40,277 nucleotides of DNA from Streptococcus sp. 596553 (GTDB lineage: Bacteria > Bacillota > Bacilli > Lactobacillales > Streptococcaceae): the NCBI RefSeq assembly GCF_900411395.1, contig NZ_OXCQ01000014.1, forward strand, positions 1 through 40,277. The letters are read 5' to 3'. Shown piece by piece: positions 6,698 to 15,611 of the stretch. A model generated the notes under the pieces. That model was not told the DNA's origin, made no database searches, and saw only the letters and a program-made list of their open reading frames with translations. The position numbers and the translations under genes were made by a program. Within the stretch, counting starts at the first letter, position 1; the number at the start of each line of letters is the position of its first letter.

Positions 6698-8155
6698 TTG
6701 AAAACAAAAATTGTATGTATAGGGCTAGCAAGTCTCTGCTTACTTGGCGCAAGAGTTTCAGGAATTGAGGCAGATGAAACAAGTGGAAGCACAGTTTCAG
6801 AAAAATCTAGTCTATCAACAGGGACTTCATCAACTAGTAGCAATGAACAGAGAAACAGTGTCTCTGCCCACTGGGATGGGGATTATTATGTAAAGGCTGA
6901 TGGTTCTAAAGCTCAAAGTGAATGGATTTTTGACAACTACTACAAGGCTTGGTTTTATATTAATTCAGATGGTCGTTACACGCAGAATGAATGGCATGGA
7001 AATTACTACCTGAAATCAGGTGGCTATATGGCCCAAAACGAGTGGATCTATGACAGTAATTACAAGAGTTGGTTTTATCTTAAGTCAGATGGGGCTTATG
7101 CTCATCAAGAATGGCAATTGATTGGAAATAAGTGGTATTACTTCAAGAAGTGGGGTTACATGGCTAAAAGCCAATGGCAAGGAAGTTATTTCTTGAATGG
7201 TCAAGGTGCCATGATGCAAAATGAATGGCTTTATGATCCGGCTTATTCTGCTTATTTTTATCTAAAATCCGATGGAACTTATGCCAACCAAGAGTGGCAA
7301 AAAGTGGGCGGCAAATGGTACTATTTCAAGAAGTGGGGCTATATGGCGCGGAATGAGTGGCAAGGCAACTACTATTTGACTGGAAGTGGTGCCATGGCGA
7401 CTGATGAAGTGATTATGGATGGTGCTCGCTATATCTTTGCGGCTTCTGGTGAGCTCAAAGAAAAGAAAGATTTGAATGTCGGCTGGGTTCACAGAGATGG
7501 TAAACGCTATTTCTTTAATAATAGAGAAGAGCAAGTGGGAACCGAACATGCTAAGAAAGTTATTGATATTAGTGAGCACAATGGTCGTATCAATGATTGG
7601 AAAAAGGTTATTGATGAGAACGAGGTGGATGGTGTCATTGTTCGTCTAGGTTATAGCGGTAAAGAAGACAAGGAATTGGCGCATAACATTAAGGAGTTAA
7701 ACCGTCTGGGAATTCCTTATGGTGTCTATCTCTATACCTATGCTGAAAATGAGACCGATGCTGAGAATGACGCTGAACAGACCATTGAACTTCTGAAGAA
7801 ATACAATATGAACTTGTCTTACCCTATCTACTATGATGTTGAGAACTGGGAGTATGTGAATAAAAGTAAGCGTGCTCCGAGTGATACAGGTACTTGGGTT
7901 AAGATTATCAACAAGTACATGGAGACGATGAAGCAGGCGGGCTATCAAAATGTGTATGTCTATAGCTATCGTAGTTTATTACAGACGCGTTTAAAACACC
8001 CAGATATTTTAAAACATGTAAACTGGGTAGCGGCCTATACCAATGCTTTAGAATGGGAAAATCCTCATTATTCAGGAGAAAAAGGTTGGCAGTATACCTC
8101 TTCTGAATACATGAAAGGAATTCGTGGTCGTGTTGACGTCAGCGTTTGGTATTAA
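6698..8155 (+). CDS. lytC: Choline-binding lysozyme (LytC type, GH25)
   Basis: 485 aa if it starts at TTG 6698, which I prefer because AGGAGAGG (6685-6692) lies 5 nt upstream and the product begins with a signal peptide (MKTK then hydrophobic 5-22, cleavage near Ala25). The in-frame GTG at 6665 lies inside the tpiA terminator. After a Ser/Thr-rich linker (28-55), about 11 choline-binding repeats of the W-x-YY-x-KxxG type fill residues about 57-280. A C-terminal glycoside hydrolase 25 domain (about 286-485) follows, with catalytic Asp290 (VIDIS) and Glu382 (YYDVEN). It hydrolyses the muramic acid-glucosamine bond and is held on choline-decorated teichoic acid. N-terminal binding module plus C-terminal catalytic domain is the LytC layout, the reverse of LytA. 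Confidence 0.95.
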   Translation: MKTKIVCIGLASLCLLGARVSGIEADETSGSTVSEKSSLSTGTSSTSSNEQRNSVSAHWDGDYYVKADGSKAQSEWIFDNYYKAWFYINSDGRYTQNEWHGNYYLKSGGYMAQNEWIYDSNYKSWFYLKSDGAYAHQEWQLIGNKWYYFKKWGYMAKSQWQGSYFLNGQGAMMQNEWLYDPAYSAYFYLKSDGTYANQEWQKVGGKWYYFKKWGYMARNEWQGNYYLTGSGAMATDEVIMDGARYIFAASGELKEKKDLNVGWVHRDGKRYFFNNREEQVGTEHAKKVIDISEHNGRINDWKKVIDENEVDGVIVRLGYSGKEDKELAHNIKELNRLGIPYGVYLYTYAENETDAENDAEQTIELLKKYNMNLSYPIYYDVENWEYVNKSKRAPSDTGTWVKIINKYMETMKQAGYQNVYVYSYRSLLQTRLKHPDILKHVNWVAAYTNALEWENPHYSGEKGWQYTSSEYMKGIRGRVDVSVWY

Positions 8156-8166
8156 GATATAAGTTT

Positions 8167-8204
8167 GAAAAAGGAGTGTGCAAGAAAATTGCATCCTCTT
8201 TTTC
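8167..8204 (+). terminator. lytC terminator
   Basis: TGCAA/TTGCA inner stem continued, after a small internal loop, by an A-rich/T-rich outer stem, ending in T5CTTT. The hairpin is imperfect but well placed 12 nt after the stop. Confidence 0.65.
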
Positions 8205-8308
8205 TTTATTTTGTCGCAGTTAAGAGATGTGTAAGGGGACTGTGTTTTATTCTAAAGAATTCTTAAATTATCAGTCTATTGCAACTTTTCTCATGTGGGT
8301 CATTTGGC

Positions 8309-8337
8309 TTGCTATTGGTTATTTTTAGTAGTATACT
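8309..8337 (+). promoter_or_regulatory. dpr promoter
   Basis: -35 TTGCTA (8309-8314), 17-bp spacer, -10 TATACT (8332-8337), followed by a 50-nt leader. No clear peroxide- or iron-responsive box was found. The palindrome AAGAATTCTT upstream near 8256 is noted but unassigned. Confidence 0.7.
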
Positions 8338-8393
8338 AAGGTAGTAATCATTAAGAAGTGGTTACATAAAAATAATGAATGAGGTAAAATAAA

Positions 8394-8912
8394 ATGGTAG
8401 AATTGAAAAAAGAAGCAGCAAAAGATGTCGCAACATTAACAAAAGCAGCGCCAGTAGCATTGGCAAAAACAAAGGAAGTTTTGAATCAAGCTGTTGCAGA
8501 TTTGTATGTAGCGCATATTGCTCTTCATCAAGTGCACTGGTACATGCGTGGACGCGGTTTTATGGTATGGCATCCAAAAATGGATGAGTACATGGATGCT
8601 CTTGATGGTCATTTAGATGAAATCAGTGAACGATTGATTACACTCGGTGGTAAACCATACTCTACTTTGACAGAGTTCCTTCAAAACAGTGAAATCGAAG
8701 AAGAAGCTGGTGAATACCGTAATGTTGAAGAAAGCTTGGAACGTGTTCTAGCTATTTATCGCTACCTCATCACTCTTTTCCAAAAAGCGTTGGATGTGAC
8801 TGACGAAGAAGGCGATGATGTTACAAACGATATTTTTGTTGGTGCTAAGGCTGAACTTGAGAAAACAGTTTGGATGCTTGCCGCAGAACTTGGACAAGCA
8901 CCTGGTTTGTAA
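8394..8912 (+). CDS. dpr: Dps-like iron-storage and peroxide-resistance protein Dpr
   Basis: 172 aa ferritin-like Dps family member. The inter-subunit ferroxidase motif is visible as [20 protein letters not shown] (about residues 43-62) and [16 protein letters not shown] (about 70-85). The N-terminal Lys/Ala-rich tail (1-28) is typical of streptococcal Dpr. It forms a dodecamer that oxidises and stores ferrous iron, preventing Fenton chemistry with the hydrogen peroxide that Mitis-group streptococci make. The ATG follows GAGG by 9 nt. Monocistronic, with promoter at 8309 and terminator at 8932. Confidence 0.95.
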   Translation: MVELKKEAAKDVATLTKAAPVALAKTKEVLNQAVADLYVAHIALHQVHWYMRGRGFMVWHPKMDEYMDALDGHLDEISERLITLGGKPYSTLTEFLQNSEIEEEAGEYRNVEESLERVLAIYRYLITLFQKALDVTDEEGDDVTNDIFVGAKAELEKTVWMLAAELGQAPGL

Positions 8913-8931
8913 GAAACAAGGCAACATAGAT

Positions 8932-8963
8932 AAATCTGTAGGAAATTTCTTACAGATTTTTTC
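8932..8963 (+). terminator. dpr terminator
   Basis: AAATCTGTA (8932-8940) pairs perfectly with TACAGATTT (8951-8959), followed by T's. Confidence 0.85.
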
Positions 8964-9005
8964 TATTTTGTAAGCTATTCCAAACCAGTCTTTTTTTGAG
9001 TTTTT

Positions 9006-9014
9006 TGATAAAAT
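9006..9014 (+). promoter_or_regulatory. folA promoter (extended -10)
   Basis: TGaTAAAAT at 9006-9014, 27 nt before the ATG; the -35 region is T-rich without a good hexamer. Confidence 0.6.
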
Positions 9015-9041
9015 AGTACTATCAGTAAAAAGGATGGAAGC

Positions 9042-9548
9042 ATGACTAAGAAAATCGTAGCTATTTGGGCCCAGGATGAAGAGGGTGTGATTGGTAAGGA
9101 CAATCGTCTGCCTTGGCATTTGCCAGCAGAACTGCAACATTTCAAGGAAACAACTCTGAATCATGCTATCTTGATGGGGCGCGTGACCTTTGATGGGATA
9201 GGGCGTCGCTTGCTTCCAAAACGTGAGACCTTGATTTTGACACGTAACCTAGAAGAAAAGATAGATGGGGTTGCTACTTTTCACGATGTCCAGTCTGTCT
9301 TGGACTGGTATCAGGTTCAAGAAAAGAATCTCTACATTCTCGGTGGGAAGCAGATTTTTCAGGCTTTTGAGTCCTATTTGGATGAAGTGATTGTGACTCA
9401 CATTCATGCTCGGGTGGAGGGAGATACCTATTTTCCTGAGGAGTTTGACTTGTCTCTTTTTGAGACAGTTTCAAGCAAATTTTACGCCAAAGATGAGAAA
9501 AATCCTTATGATTTTACCATCCAATACCGCAAGAGAAAGGAAGTCTAA
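9042..9548 (+). CDS. folA: Dihydrofolate reductase, allele with Leu100
   Basis: 168 aa DHFR (called dhfr or dfr in pneumococci), reducing dihydrofolate to tetrahydrofolate with NADPH; target of trimethoprim. The active-site Glu30 is in [12 protein letters not shown], and the NADPH-binding GG at 101-102 is present. Residue 100 is Leu (NLYILGGKQ). Susceptible pneumococcal DHFR has Ile there, and I100L is the established trimethoprim-resistance change. Compared with the susceptible pneumococcal sequence as I remember it, Asp20, Leu70, His81, Val92 and Phe135 also differ; several such sites recur in resistant alleles. The stop overlaps the start of the next gene by one base. Resistance is predicted, not shown. 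Confidence 0.95.
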   Translation: MTKKIVAIWAQDEEGVIGKDNRLPWHLPAELQHFKETTLNHAILMGRVTFDGIGRRLLPKRETLILTRNLEEKIDGVATFHDVQSVLDWYQVQEKNLYILGGKQIFQAFESYLDEVIVTHIHARVEGDTYFPEEFDLSLFETVSSKFYAKDEKNPYDFTIQYRKRKEV

Positions 9549-9718
9549 TGGAACGGAGTTTATTTGGTTTTTTCACAGCCATGCTGTGCTTGGTCTGCTT
9601 GCTTGCAGGAGCACAGGCTTTTCGTAAAAAGCGCTATGGACTTTCTGTCCTGCTCTGGTTAAATGCCTTTACCAATTTGGTCAATAGTATCCATGCTTTT
9701 TACATGACCTTATTTTAG
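9548..9718 (+). CDS. 56-aa membrane protein of unknown function
   Basis: Begins with an ATG that shares one base with the folA stop, so it is probably translated by coupling. The product ([12 protein letters not shown]...) has two hydrophobic segments (about 4-22 and 32-54) around a basic RKKR patch at about 27-30, predicting a two-pass membrane hairpin. I recall a protein of this size between dhfr and clpX in pneumococci, annotated only as hypothetical. It ends 36 nt before clpX. No function can be named. Confidence 0.8.
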   Translation: MERSLFGFFTAMLCLVCLLAGAQAFRKKRYGLSVLLWLNAFTNLVNSIHAFYMTLF

Positions 9719-9754
9719 ATAAAATGACAGTATAGAATAGAACGGAAGGAAATC

Positions 9755-10987
9755 ATGCCTACAAATAGGAATAATGATATGATGGTTTATTGCTCATTTT
9801 GTGGCAAAAGCCAAGAAGAAGTACAAAAAATAATCGCTGGGAACAATGCTTTTATTTGTAATGAATGTGTGGAGTTGGCCCAGGAAATCATTCGGGAGGA
9901 GTTGGCTGAGGAAGTCTTGGCAGACTTGTCAGAAGTTCCAAAACCAATCGAACTCCTCCACATATTGAATCACTATGTAATCGGTCAAGATCGTGCCAAA
10001 CGTGCCTTGGCAGTAGCAGTATACAACCACTACAAACGCATCAATTTCCACGATACGCGTGAAGAGTCAGAGGATGTGGACTTGCAGAAGTCAAACATCT
10101 TGATGATTGGTCCAACTGGTTCAGGGAAAACTTTCCTTGCCCAGACCTTGGCTAAGAGCTTGAATGTGCCTTTTGCTATTGCGGATGCGACAGCTCTGAC
10201 GGAGGCTGGTTATGTGGGTGAGGACGTGGAAAATATCCTCCTTAAACTCTTGCAGGCTGCTGACTTTAACATTGAACGTGCAGAGCGTGGCATTATCTAC
10301 GTGGATGAAATTGACAAGATTGCCAAGAAGAGCGAAAACGTGTCTATCACACGTGATGTTTCTGGTGAAGGGGTGCAACAAGCTCTTCTCAAGATTATAG
10401 AGGGAACAATTGCAAGCGTGCCGCCTCAAGGTGGACGCAAACATCCGCAACAAGAGATGATTCAAGTGGATACTAAAAATATCCTCTTCATCGTGGGTGG
10501 TGCCTTTGATGGCATTGAAGAAATTGTCAAACAACGTCTGGGAGAAAAAGTCATCGGATTTGGTCAAAATAATAAAGCGATTGATGAAAATAGCTCTTAC
10601 ATGCAAGAAATCATCGCAGAAGATATTCAAAAATTCGGGATTATTCCAGAATTGATTGGACGCTTGCCTGTCTTTGCTGCTCTTGAGCAATTGACGGTCG
10701 ATGACTTGGTTCGTATCTTGAAAGAGCCAAGAAATGCCTTGGTCAAACAATACCAAACCTTGTTATCTTATGACGACGTTGAGTTGGAATTTGACGACGA
10801 AGCCCTTCAAGAAATTGCCAATAAGGCCATCGAACGGAAGACAGGGGCGCGTGGTCTTCGCTCCATCATCGAGGAAACCATGCTGGACGTTATGTTTGAA
10901 GTACCGAGTCAGGAAAATGTGAAATTGGTCCGCATCACTAAAGAAGCTGTCGATGGAACGGATAAACCAATCCTAGAAACAGCCTAG
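9755..10987 (+). CDS. clpX: ATP-dependent unfoldase ClpX
   Basis: 410 aa AAA+ unfoldase that delivers substrates to ClpP. The N-terminal zinc-binding domain has Cys13, Cys16, Cys35 and Cys38. Walker A GPTGSGKT is at 119-126, Walker B is in IIYVDEIDK, and the pore-loop GYVGED and sensor region RLPVFAAL are present. The ATG at 9755 follows GGAAGG. clpX and the downstream GTPase gene engB are a conserved pair and are separated by only 8 nt. ClpX is reported essential in S. pneumoniae as I recall. Confidence 0.97.
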   Translation: MPTNRNNDMMVYCSFCGKSQEEVQKIIAGNNAFICNECVELAQEIIREELAEEVLADLSEVPKPIELLHILNHYVIGQDRAKRALAVAVYNHYKRINFHDTREESEDVDLQKSNILMIGPTGSGKTFLAQTLAKSLNVPFAIADATALTEAGYVGEDVENILLKLLQAADFNIERAERGIIYVDEIDKIAKKSENVSITRDVSGEGVQQALLKIIEGTIASVPPQGGRKHPQQEMIQVDTKNILFIVGGAFDGIEEIVKQRLGEKVIGFGQNNKAIDENSSYMQEIIAEDIQKFGIIPELIGRLPVFAALEQLTVDDLVRILKEPRNALVKQYQTLLSYDDVELEFDDEALQEIANKAIERKTGARGLRSIIEETMLDVMFEVPSQENVKLVRITKEAVDGTDKPILETA

Positions 10988-10995
10988 AGGTGACT

Positions 10996-11583
10996 ATGGA
11001 ACTGAATACACATAATGCTGAAATCTTGCTCAGTGCGGCGAATAAATCCCACTACCCACAGGATGAACTGCCAGAGATTGCCCTAGCAGGGCGTTCCAAT
11101 GTTGGTAAGTCTAGCTTTATCAACACTATGTTGAATCGTAAGAATCTAGCCCGAACATCAGGTAAACCTGGTAAAACCCAGCTTCTTAACTTCTTTAACA
11201 TTGACGACAAGATGCGCTTTGTGGATGTGCCTGGTTATGGTTATGCCCGCGTTTCCAAAAAGGAACGTGAAAAGTGGGGGCGTATGATTGAGGAGTATCT
11301 GACAACTCGAGAAAATCTCCGTGCGGTAGTCAGTTTAGTTGACCTTCGTCATGACCCGTCAGCAGATGATGTGCAGATGTACGAATTTCTCAAGTACTAT
11401 GAGATTCCGGTCATCATCGTTGCGACCAAGGCAGACAAGATTCCACGTGGTAAATGGAACAAGCACGAATCAGCAATCAAAAAGAAATTAAACTTTGACC
11501 CAAGTGACGACTTCATCCTCTTTTCATCTGTCAGCAAGGCAGGGATGGATGAGGCTTGGGATGCAATCTTAGAAAAATTGTGA
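10996..11583 (+). CDS. engB: Ribosome-biogenesis GTPase EngB/YsxC
   Basis: 195 aa from ATG 10996, preferred over the GTG at 10990 because AGAGG at 10986-10990 is then correctly spaced (5 nt). TRAFAC-class GTPase needed for 50S subunit assembly. The G1 P-loop is GRSNVGKSS (32-40), G3 is DVPGYG, G4 is ATKADK and G5 lies in FSSVSK. It forms part of the clpX-engB-ridA run, with 10 nt to the next gene. Confidence 0.95.
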   Translation: MELNTHNAEILLSAANKSHYPQDELPEIALAGRSNVGKSSFINTMLNRKNLARTSGKPGKTQLLNFFNIDDKMRFVDVPGYGYARVSKKEREKWGRMIEEYLTTRENLRAVVSLVDLRHDPSADDVQMYEFLKYYEIPVIIVATKADKIPRGKWNKHESAIKKKLNFDPSDDFILFSSVSKAGMDEAWDAILEKL

Positions 11584-11593
11584 GGAAAAGAAA

Positions 11594-11974
11594 ATGGCAA
11601 AAACAATTCATACAGACAAAGCTCCAAAGGCTATCGGACCATATGTTCAAGGAAAAATCGTTGGCAACCTTTTGTTTGCTAGCGGTCAAGTTCCCCTATC
11701 TCCTGAAACTGGGGAAATCGTTGGAGAAACAATCCAAGAACAGACAGAACAAGTCTTGAAAAACATCGGTGCTATTTTGGCAGAGGCAGGAACAGACTTT
11801 GACCATGTTGTCAAAACAACTTGCTTCTTGAGCGATATGAACGATTTTGTTCCTTTTAACGAGGTTTACCAAACGGCCTTTACAGAGGAATTTCCAGCTC
11901 GTTCAGCAGTAGAGGTAGCTCGTCTTCCTCGTGATGTAAAAGTCGAAATTGAAGTCATCGCAGAGATTGGATAA
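11594..11974 (+). CDS. ridA: RidA-family 2-iminobutanoate/2-iminopropanoate deaminase
   Basis: 126 aa YjgF/YER057c/UK114 family. These trimeric enzymes hydrolyse reactive enamines and imines released by PLP enzymes such as threonine dehydratase. The family Arg (PARSAVEVA, Arg103), the N-terminal APKAIGPYVQG and the Glu in EVIAEIG are present. RBS AGGAAAAG precedes the ATG. A hairpin with a short U-run lies directly after the gene and before rapZ. The specific substrate in this organism is not evident. Confidence 0.93.
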   Translation: MAKTIHTDKAPKAIGPYVQGKIVGNLLFASGQVPLSPETGEIVGETIQEQTEQVLKNIGAILAEAGTDFDHVVKTTCFLSDMNDFVPFNEVYQTAFTEEFPARSAVEVARLPRDVKVEIEVIAEIG

Positions 11975-11981
11975 GCTAGTT

Positions 11982-12008
11982 GAAGTTTGGTGTTGCCAAA
12001 CTTCTTTT
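11982..12008 (+). terminator. Weak terminator or attenuator between ridA and rapZ
   Basis: GAAGTTTGG (11982-11990) and CCAAACTTC (11996-12004) form a perfect 9-bp stem with a 5-nt loop, followed by T4 then GAT. The rapZ ATG is only 17 nt further, so this is likely a partial terminator that lowers readthrough into rapZ-yvcK-whiA. Confidence 0.65.
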
Positions 12009-12025
12009 GATATAAGGAGAAAAAG

Positions 12026-12916
12026 ATGACAAAGAAACAACTTCACTTGGTGATTGTGACAGGAATGAGTGGTGCAGGGAAAACAGTTGCCATTCAGTCC
12101 TTCGAAGATTTGGGTTATTTTACTATTGATAATATGCCGCCAGCTCTCTTGCCTAAGTTTTTGCAGTTGGTGGAAACTAAGGAAGACGATCCCAAGTTGG
12201 CCTTGGTAGTGGATATGCGTAGCCGTTCTTTCTTCTCGGAGATTCAAACTGTTTTGGATGAGTTGGAAAACAAGGAAGAACTGGACTTTAAAATTCTCTT
12301 TTTGGACGCAGCAGATAAGGAATTGGTAGCCCGTTACAAGGAAACCAGAAGGAGTCACCCATTAGCTGCAGATGGACGGATTTTGGATGGAATCAAGCTG
12401 GAACGTGAACTCTTGGCACCTTTGAAAAATATGAGCCAAAATGTGGTGGATACAACTGAACTCACTCCTCGTGAGCTACGTAAAACCATTGCAGAGCAGT
12501 TTTCAGATCAAGAACAAGCCCAGTCTTTCCGTATCGAAGTCATGTCTTTCGGCTTTAAATATGGAATCCCAATTGATGCAGACTTGGTTTTTGATGTGCG
12601 CTTTTTGCCAAATCCATATTACCTTCCAGAGCTGAGAAACCAAACGGGTGTGGATGAACCTGTTTATGACTATGTCATGAATCATCCTGAGTCAGAAGAT
12701 TTTTATCAGCATTTGTTGGCCTTGATTGAGCCAATTTTGCCAAGTTACCAAAAGGAAGGTAAGTCCGTTTTGACCATTGCTATGGGTTGTACGGGTGGGC
12801 AACACCGTAGTGTGGCCTTTGCTAAACGCTTGGCGCAGGACTTATCCAAGAATTGGCCTGTCAATGAAGGGCATCGCGACAAAGATCGAAGAAAGGAAAC
12901 GGTAAACCGTTCATGA
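12026..12916 (+). CDS. rapZ: RNase adaptor/nucleotide-binding protein RapZ (YvcJ)
   Basis: 296 aa. Walker A is GMSGAGKT at 13-20; the C-terminal domain holds the conserved [13 protein letters not shown] stretch. In enterobacteria RapZ binds glucosamine-6-phosphate and directs decay of GlmZ. In Firmicutes (YvcJ) it is a GTP/ATP-hydrolysing protein of less certain role. The gene forms the conserved rapZ-yvcK-whiA cluster, and its stop overlaps the yvcK start by 4 nt (ATGA). glmM, the next enzyme of the UDP-GlcNAc pathway, is 6 kb away in this window. Confidence 0.94.
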   Translation: MTKKQLHLVIVTGMSGAGKTVAIQSFEDLGYFTIDNMPPALLPKFLQLVETKEDDPKLALVVDMRSRSFFSEIQTVLDELENKEELDFKILFLDAADKELVARYKETRRSHPLAADGRILDGIKLERELLAPLKNMSQNVVDTTELTPRELRKTIAEQFSDQEQAQSFRIEVMSFGFKYGIPIDADLVFDVRFLPNPYYLPELRNQTGVDEPVYDYVMNHPESEDFYQHLLALIEPILPSYQKEGKSVLTIAMGCTGGQHRSVAFAKRLAQDLSKNWPVNEGHRDKDRRKETVNRS

Positions 12917-13890
12917 GAAAACCAAAGATAACGGTGATTGGTGGAGGGACTGGGATCCCTGTCATTCTTAAAAGTCTGCGTGAAAAAGATGTGGAAATCG
13001 CTGCTATCGTAACGGTGGCGGATGATGGTGGTTCATCAGGTGAACTCCGAAAAAATATGCAGCAGTTGACACCGCCAGGTGATCTTCGCAATGTCCTTGT
13101 GGCCATGTCGGATATGCCTAAGTTTTATGAAAAGGTCTTTCAATACCGCTTTTCTGAGGATGCTGGAGCCTTTGCTGGCCATCCATTGGGAAATCTCATT
13201 ATCGCTGGCCTGTCAGAAATGCAGGGTTCGACCTATAATGCCATGCAGTTGCTGAGTAAATTTTTCCATACGACTGGGAAGATTTATCCTTCCAGTGACC
13301 ATCCTTTGACCCTGCATGCAGTCTTTCAGGATGGGACAGAAGTGGCTGGAGAGAGTCATATTGCAGACCATCCAGGCATGATTGACCATGTCTATGTGAC
13401 CAATACCCTCAACGATGATACGCCTCTGGCTAGACGTCGAGTAGTGCAGACCATTCTTGAAAGTGACATGATTGTTCTCGGCCCTGGTTCTCTCTTTACC
13501 TCTATTTTGCCCAATATCGTGATTAAGGAAATCGGGCAGGCGCTTTTGGAAACTAAGGCAGAAATCGCCTATGTCTGCAATATCATGACCCAACGTGGGG
13601 AGACAGAACATTTTACAGATAGTGACCACGTGGAGGTCCTGCATCGTCACCTTGGTCGACCTTTTATCGATACTGTCTTGGTGAATATCGAAAAAGTGCC
13701 TCAGGAATACATGAATTCCAACCGTTTTGATGAATACTTGGTGCAGGTGGAACATGATTTTGCTGGTCTTTGTCAGCAAGTTCCGCGTGTGATTTCATCC
13801 AACTTCCTTCGTCTGGAAAATGGGGGTGCCTTCCACGATGGAGATTTGATTGTGGACGAATTGATGCGGATTATACAGGTGAGAAAATGA
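12913..13890 (+). CDS. yvcK: Gluconeogenesis factor YvcK/GlmR
   Basis: 325 aa CofD/UPF0052-like protein. The N-terminal nucleotide-sugar-binding motif [12 protein letters not shown] is at about 5-16, and [10 protein letters not shown] (about 37-46) is family-typical. In Bacillus it binds UDP-GlcNAc and stimulates GlmS, linking carbon supply to cell-wall precursors; in pneumococci it affects cell shape and division as I recall. It overlaps rapZ (4 nt) and whiA (4 nt), so the three are translationally coupled. Confidence 0.93.
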   Translation: MRKPKITVIGGGTGIPVILKSLREKDVEIAAIVTVADDGGSSGELRKNMQQLTPPGDLRNVLVAMSDMPKFYEKVFQYRFSEDAGAFAGHPLGNLIIAGLSEMQGSTYNAMQLLSKFFHTTGKIYPSSDHPLTLHAVFQDGTEVAGESHIADHPGMIDHVYVTNTLNDDTPLARRRVVQTILESDMIVLGPGSLFTSILPNIVIKEIGQALLETKAEIAYVCNIMTQRGETEHFTDSDHVEVLHRHLGRPFIDTVLVNIEKVPQEYMNSNRFDEYLVQVEHDFAGLCQQVPRVISSNFLRLENGGAFHDGDLIVDELMRIIQVRK

Positions 13891-14798
13891 GTTTCACAGT
13901 AGCAGTAAAAGAAGAAATTCTGGGTCAACACCATCTGAGCCGGCATGAATTATCTGCCATTATCAAGATGTCTGGTAGTATCGGTCTCTCGACTTCGGGC
14001 TTGACCTTGTCCGTCGTGACAGAAAATGCCAAACTGGCTCGTCACCTCTATGAGTCCTTTCTCCATTTCTATGAAATCAAATCGGAAATCCGTCACCACC
14101 AAAGAAGCAATCTCCGCAAGAATCGGGTCTATACCGTTTTTACAGATGAAAAGGTGCAGGATTTGTTAAGTGATTTGCACTTGGCAGACTCCTTCTTTGG
14201 TCTGGAAACAGGTATTGATGAGGCGATTTTATCGGATGAGGAAGCAGGTCGTGCCTATCTCTGTGGTGCTTTCTTGGCAAATGGAAGCATTCGTGACCCT
14301 GAGTCAGGCAAGTATCAGTTGGAAATCAGTTCTGTTTATCTGGATCACGCGCAAGGGATTGCCTCCCTTCTCCAGCAGTTTTTACTGGATGCCAAGGTTC
14401 TTGAACGCAAGAAGGGAGCTGTGACCTATCTCCAGCGTGCCGAAGATATTATGGACTTTCTTATAGTAATCGGAGCCATGAAGGCGCGTGATGATTTTGA
14501 GCGGGTTAAGATTTTGCGGGAAACTCGTAATGACCTCAATCGGGCTAATAATGCTGAAACGGCTAATATCGCTCGGACAGTTTCTGCCAGCATGAAGACT
14601 ATCAACAATATCAGCAAAATCAAAGATATTATGGGCTTAGAAAATTTGCCAGTAGATTTGCAGGAAGTGGCGCAACTGCGGATTCAGCACCCAGACTACT
14701 CTATCCAGCAGTTAGCAGATAGCCTCAGCACCCCTCTGACCAAAAGTGGTGTCAACCATAGACTCAGAAAGATAAATAAATTAGCCGATGAACTATAA
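13887..14798 (+). CDS. whiA: WhiA-family DNA-binding regulator
   Basis: 303 aa from ATG 13887, which overlaps the yvcK stop; the open frame extends upstream to 13770 but only as overlap with yvcK. An N-terminal LAGLIDADG-like domain (about 1-195, including [13 protein letters not shown]) is followed by a C-terminal helix-turn-helix ([12 protein letters not shown]...[10 protein letters not shown]). The LAGLIDADG catalytic residues are typically lost in WhiA. In Bacillus it associates with DNA and influences cell division and fatty-acid composition. It is the last gene of the rapZ cluster. A T6 run at 14825-14830 with only a weak hairpin may end the transcript, backed up by the hairpin repeat at 14840. 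Confidence 0.93.
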   Translation: MSFTVAVKEEILGQHHLSRHELSAIIKMSGSIGLSTSGLTLSVVTENAKLARHLYESFLHFYEIKSEIRHHQRSNLRKNRVYTVFTDEKVQDLLSDLHLADSFFGLETGIDEAILSDEEAGRAYLCGAFLANGSIRDPESGKYQLEISSVYLDHAQGIASLLQQFLLDAKVLERKKGAVTYLQRAEDIMDFLIVIGAMKARDDFERVKILRETRNDLNRANNAETANIARTVSASMKTINNISKIKDIMGLENLPVDLQEVAQLRIQHPDYSIQQLADSLSTPLTKSGVNHRLRKINKLADEL

Positions 14799-14839
14799 AA
14801 CCAGGCTCTTGTTTTGCGAGGTTCTTTTTTGAAATAAAA

Positions 14840-14999
14840 AGAGGTTGGGCAAAAAGCAATGTCATTAAGTTAAGAAATTTGGCTCTTTAAAATCAAAAAC
14901 GCATAATATCCGGTGTTGACTTGAACCGTAATACTATGCGTTTTATTGTGAGAAAATTTATTTCATTTTCTCCTGAAATTGAGTTTTTACCCAGTCTCT
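14840..14999. repeat. MITE-like hairpin repeat, terminator-like (possibly SPRITE type)
   Basis: 160 bp bounded by imperfect terminal inverted repeats (AGAGGTTGGGCAAAAAG at left; AGAGACTGGGTAAAAAC on the other strand at right; 13 of the first 16-18 bases agree). The centre is a perfect 10-bp hairpin AAAACGCATA (14896-14905) / TATGCGTTTT (14935-14944), with an inner CGGT/ACCG pair. The hairpin ends in T-runs in both directions, so it can terminate whiA from the left and the minus-strand gene at 15006 from the right. A diverged relative is at 39620-39730. The family name SPRITE is from memory and unverified. Confidence 0.6.
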
Positions 15000-15005
15000 A
15001 ATGAG

Positions 15006-15581
15006 TTATTTCCAAGTGACCAGTTCGCTCCAAACGCTAACATTCGATATAGTAGAGGTTTCACCAGCTGGAACCCATTTGTTGGTGCCTAAGTATCTAA
15101 CTTCTAGTTTACGAACGTTTACTGTGTAAGATGCTTTTAGTCTAATATAACCATAAGTGTAGGGTGGTACGTTATGGGAGACTGAGTGATTTAAACTAAG
15201 TCCAGCTCCAGACTCCGGAGCAGAAAAGCTAACACCTGCACCTACAGTCAGAGTAGCTCCAGCTTTTCCACCATAGGCAGTTGAACTTACAGGACCTGAT
15301 GTGGTGCTTTTCTTGTAAGAGTGAGAGTATTTAGTTCTATAGTCTGCAACACCAGTTGCATTAGAACGAGTCTGATACGTAGATTTAGACTCTAAATAGG
15401 CGTCTCTAAGTTCAGTCGTATAAAATGACAATAACTCTCCTGTGTTGATATCTTTTACAATACGATTAGATACAATTTCATAATTTGTACCAGGATAGAC
15501 ATCAGCAAAAACCGTAGATGTTGTGACTAAGAATAATAGACTTGATAGTAGAGAGAAAAACAATAGTTTCAGTTTAATCAT
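15006..15581 (-). CDS. Secreted protein of unknown function (191 aa)
   Basis: I do not recognise this protein. A clear signal peptide (MIKLKLLFFSLLSSLLFLVT, cleavage near VFA-DV at 26) precedes a mature part of about 165 aa with no Cys and no LPXTG or choline-binding repeats. Residues about 85-160 are rich in Ser, Thr, Gly, Tyr and Val with alternating polar/hydrophobic pattern (for example AGATLTVGAGVSF and IRLKASYTVNVRKLEV), suggesting beta-sheet. Such patterns occur in beta-pore-forming toxins and in secreted bacteriocin-like proteins, but this is only a resemblance. RBS AAAGGAAA precedes the start. It follows the 71-aa gene by 30 nt on the same strand and ends 6 nt from a hairpin repeat. 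Its position between whiA and the FNR gene looks like an insertion relative to the pneumococcal order I recall. Confidence 0.8.
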   Translation of the reverse strand: MIKLKLLFFSLLSSLLFLVTTSTVFADVYPGTNYEIVSNRIVKDINTGELLSFYTTELRDAYLESKSTYQTRSNATGVADYRTKYSHSYKKSTTSGPVSSTAYGGKAGATLTVGAGVSFSAPESGAGLSLNHSVSHNVPPYTYGYIRLKASYTVNVRKLEVRYLGTNKWVPAGETSTISNVSVWSELVTWK

Positions 15582-15611
15582 AACAAATTTCCTTTCTTCA
15601 TGAGTAAAAGA

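Noticed and set aside
8253..8275. Possible CiaR box upstream of dpr (TTTAAG-5-TTTAGA on the minus strand)
   Set aside because: The second half matches only four of six bases and lies far upstream of the promoter; likely chance.
10121..10756. 211-aa minus-strand frame inside clpX
   Set aside because: It lies wholly opposite a conserved gene, without RBS or recognisable motif; typical antisense shadow.
13213..13779. 188-aa minus-strand frame inside yvcK
   Set aside because: Antisense shadow of a conserved gene, with no RBS or domain.
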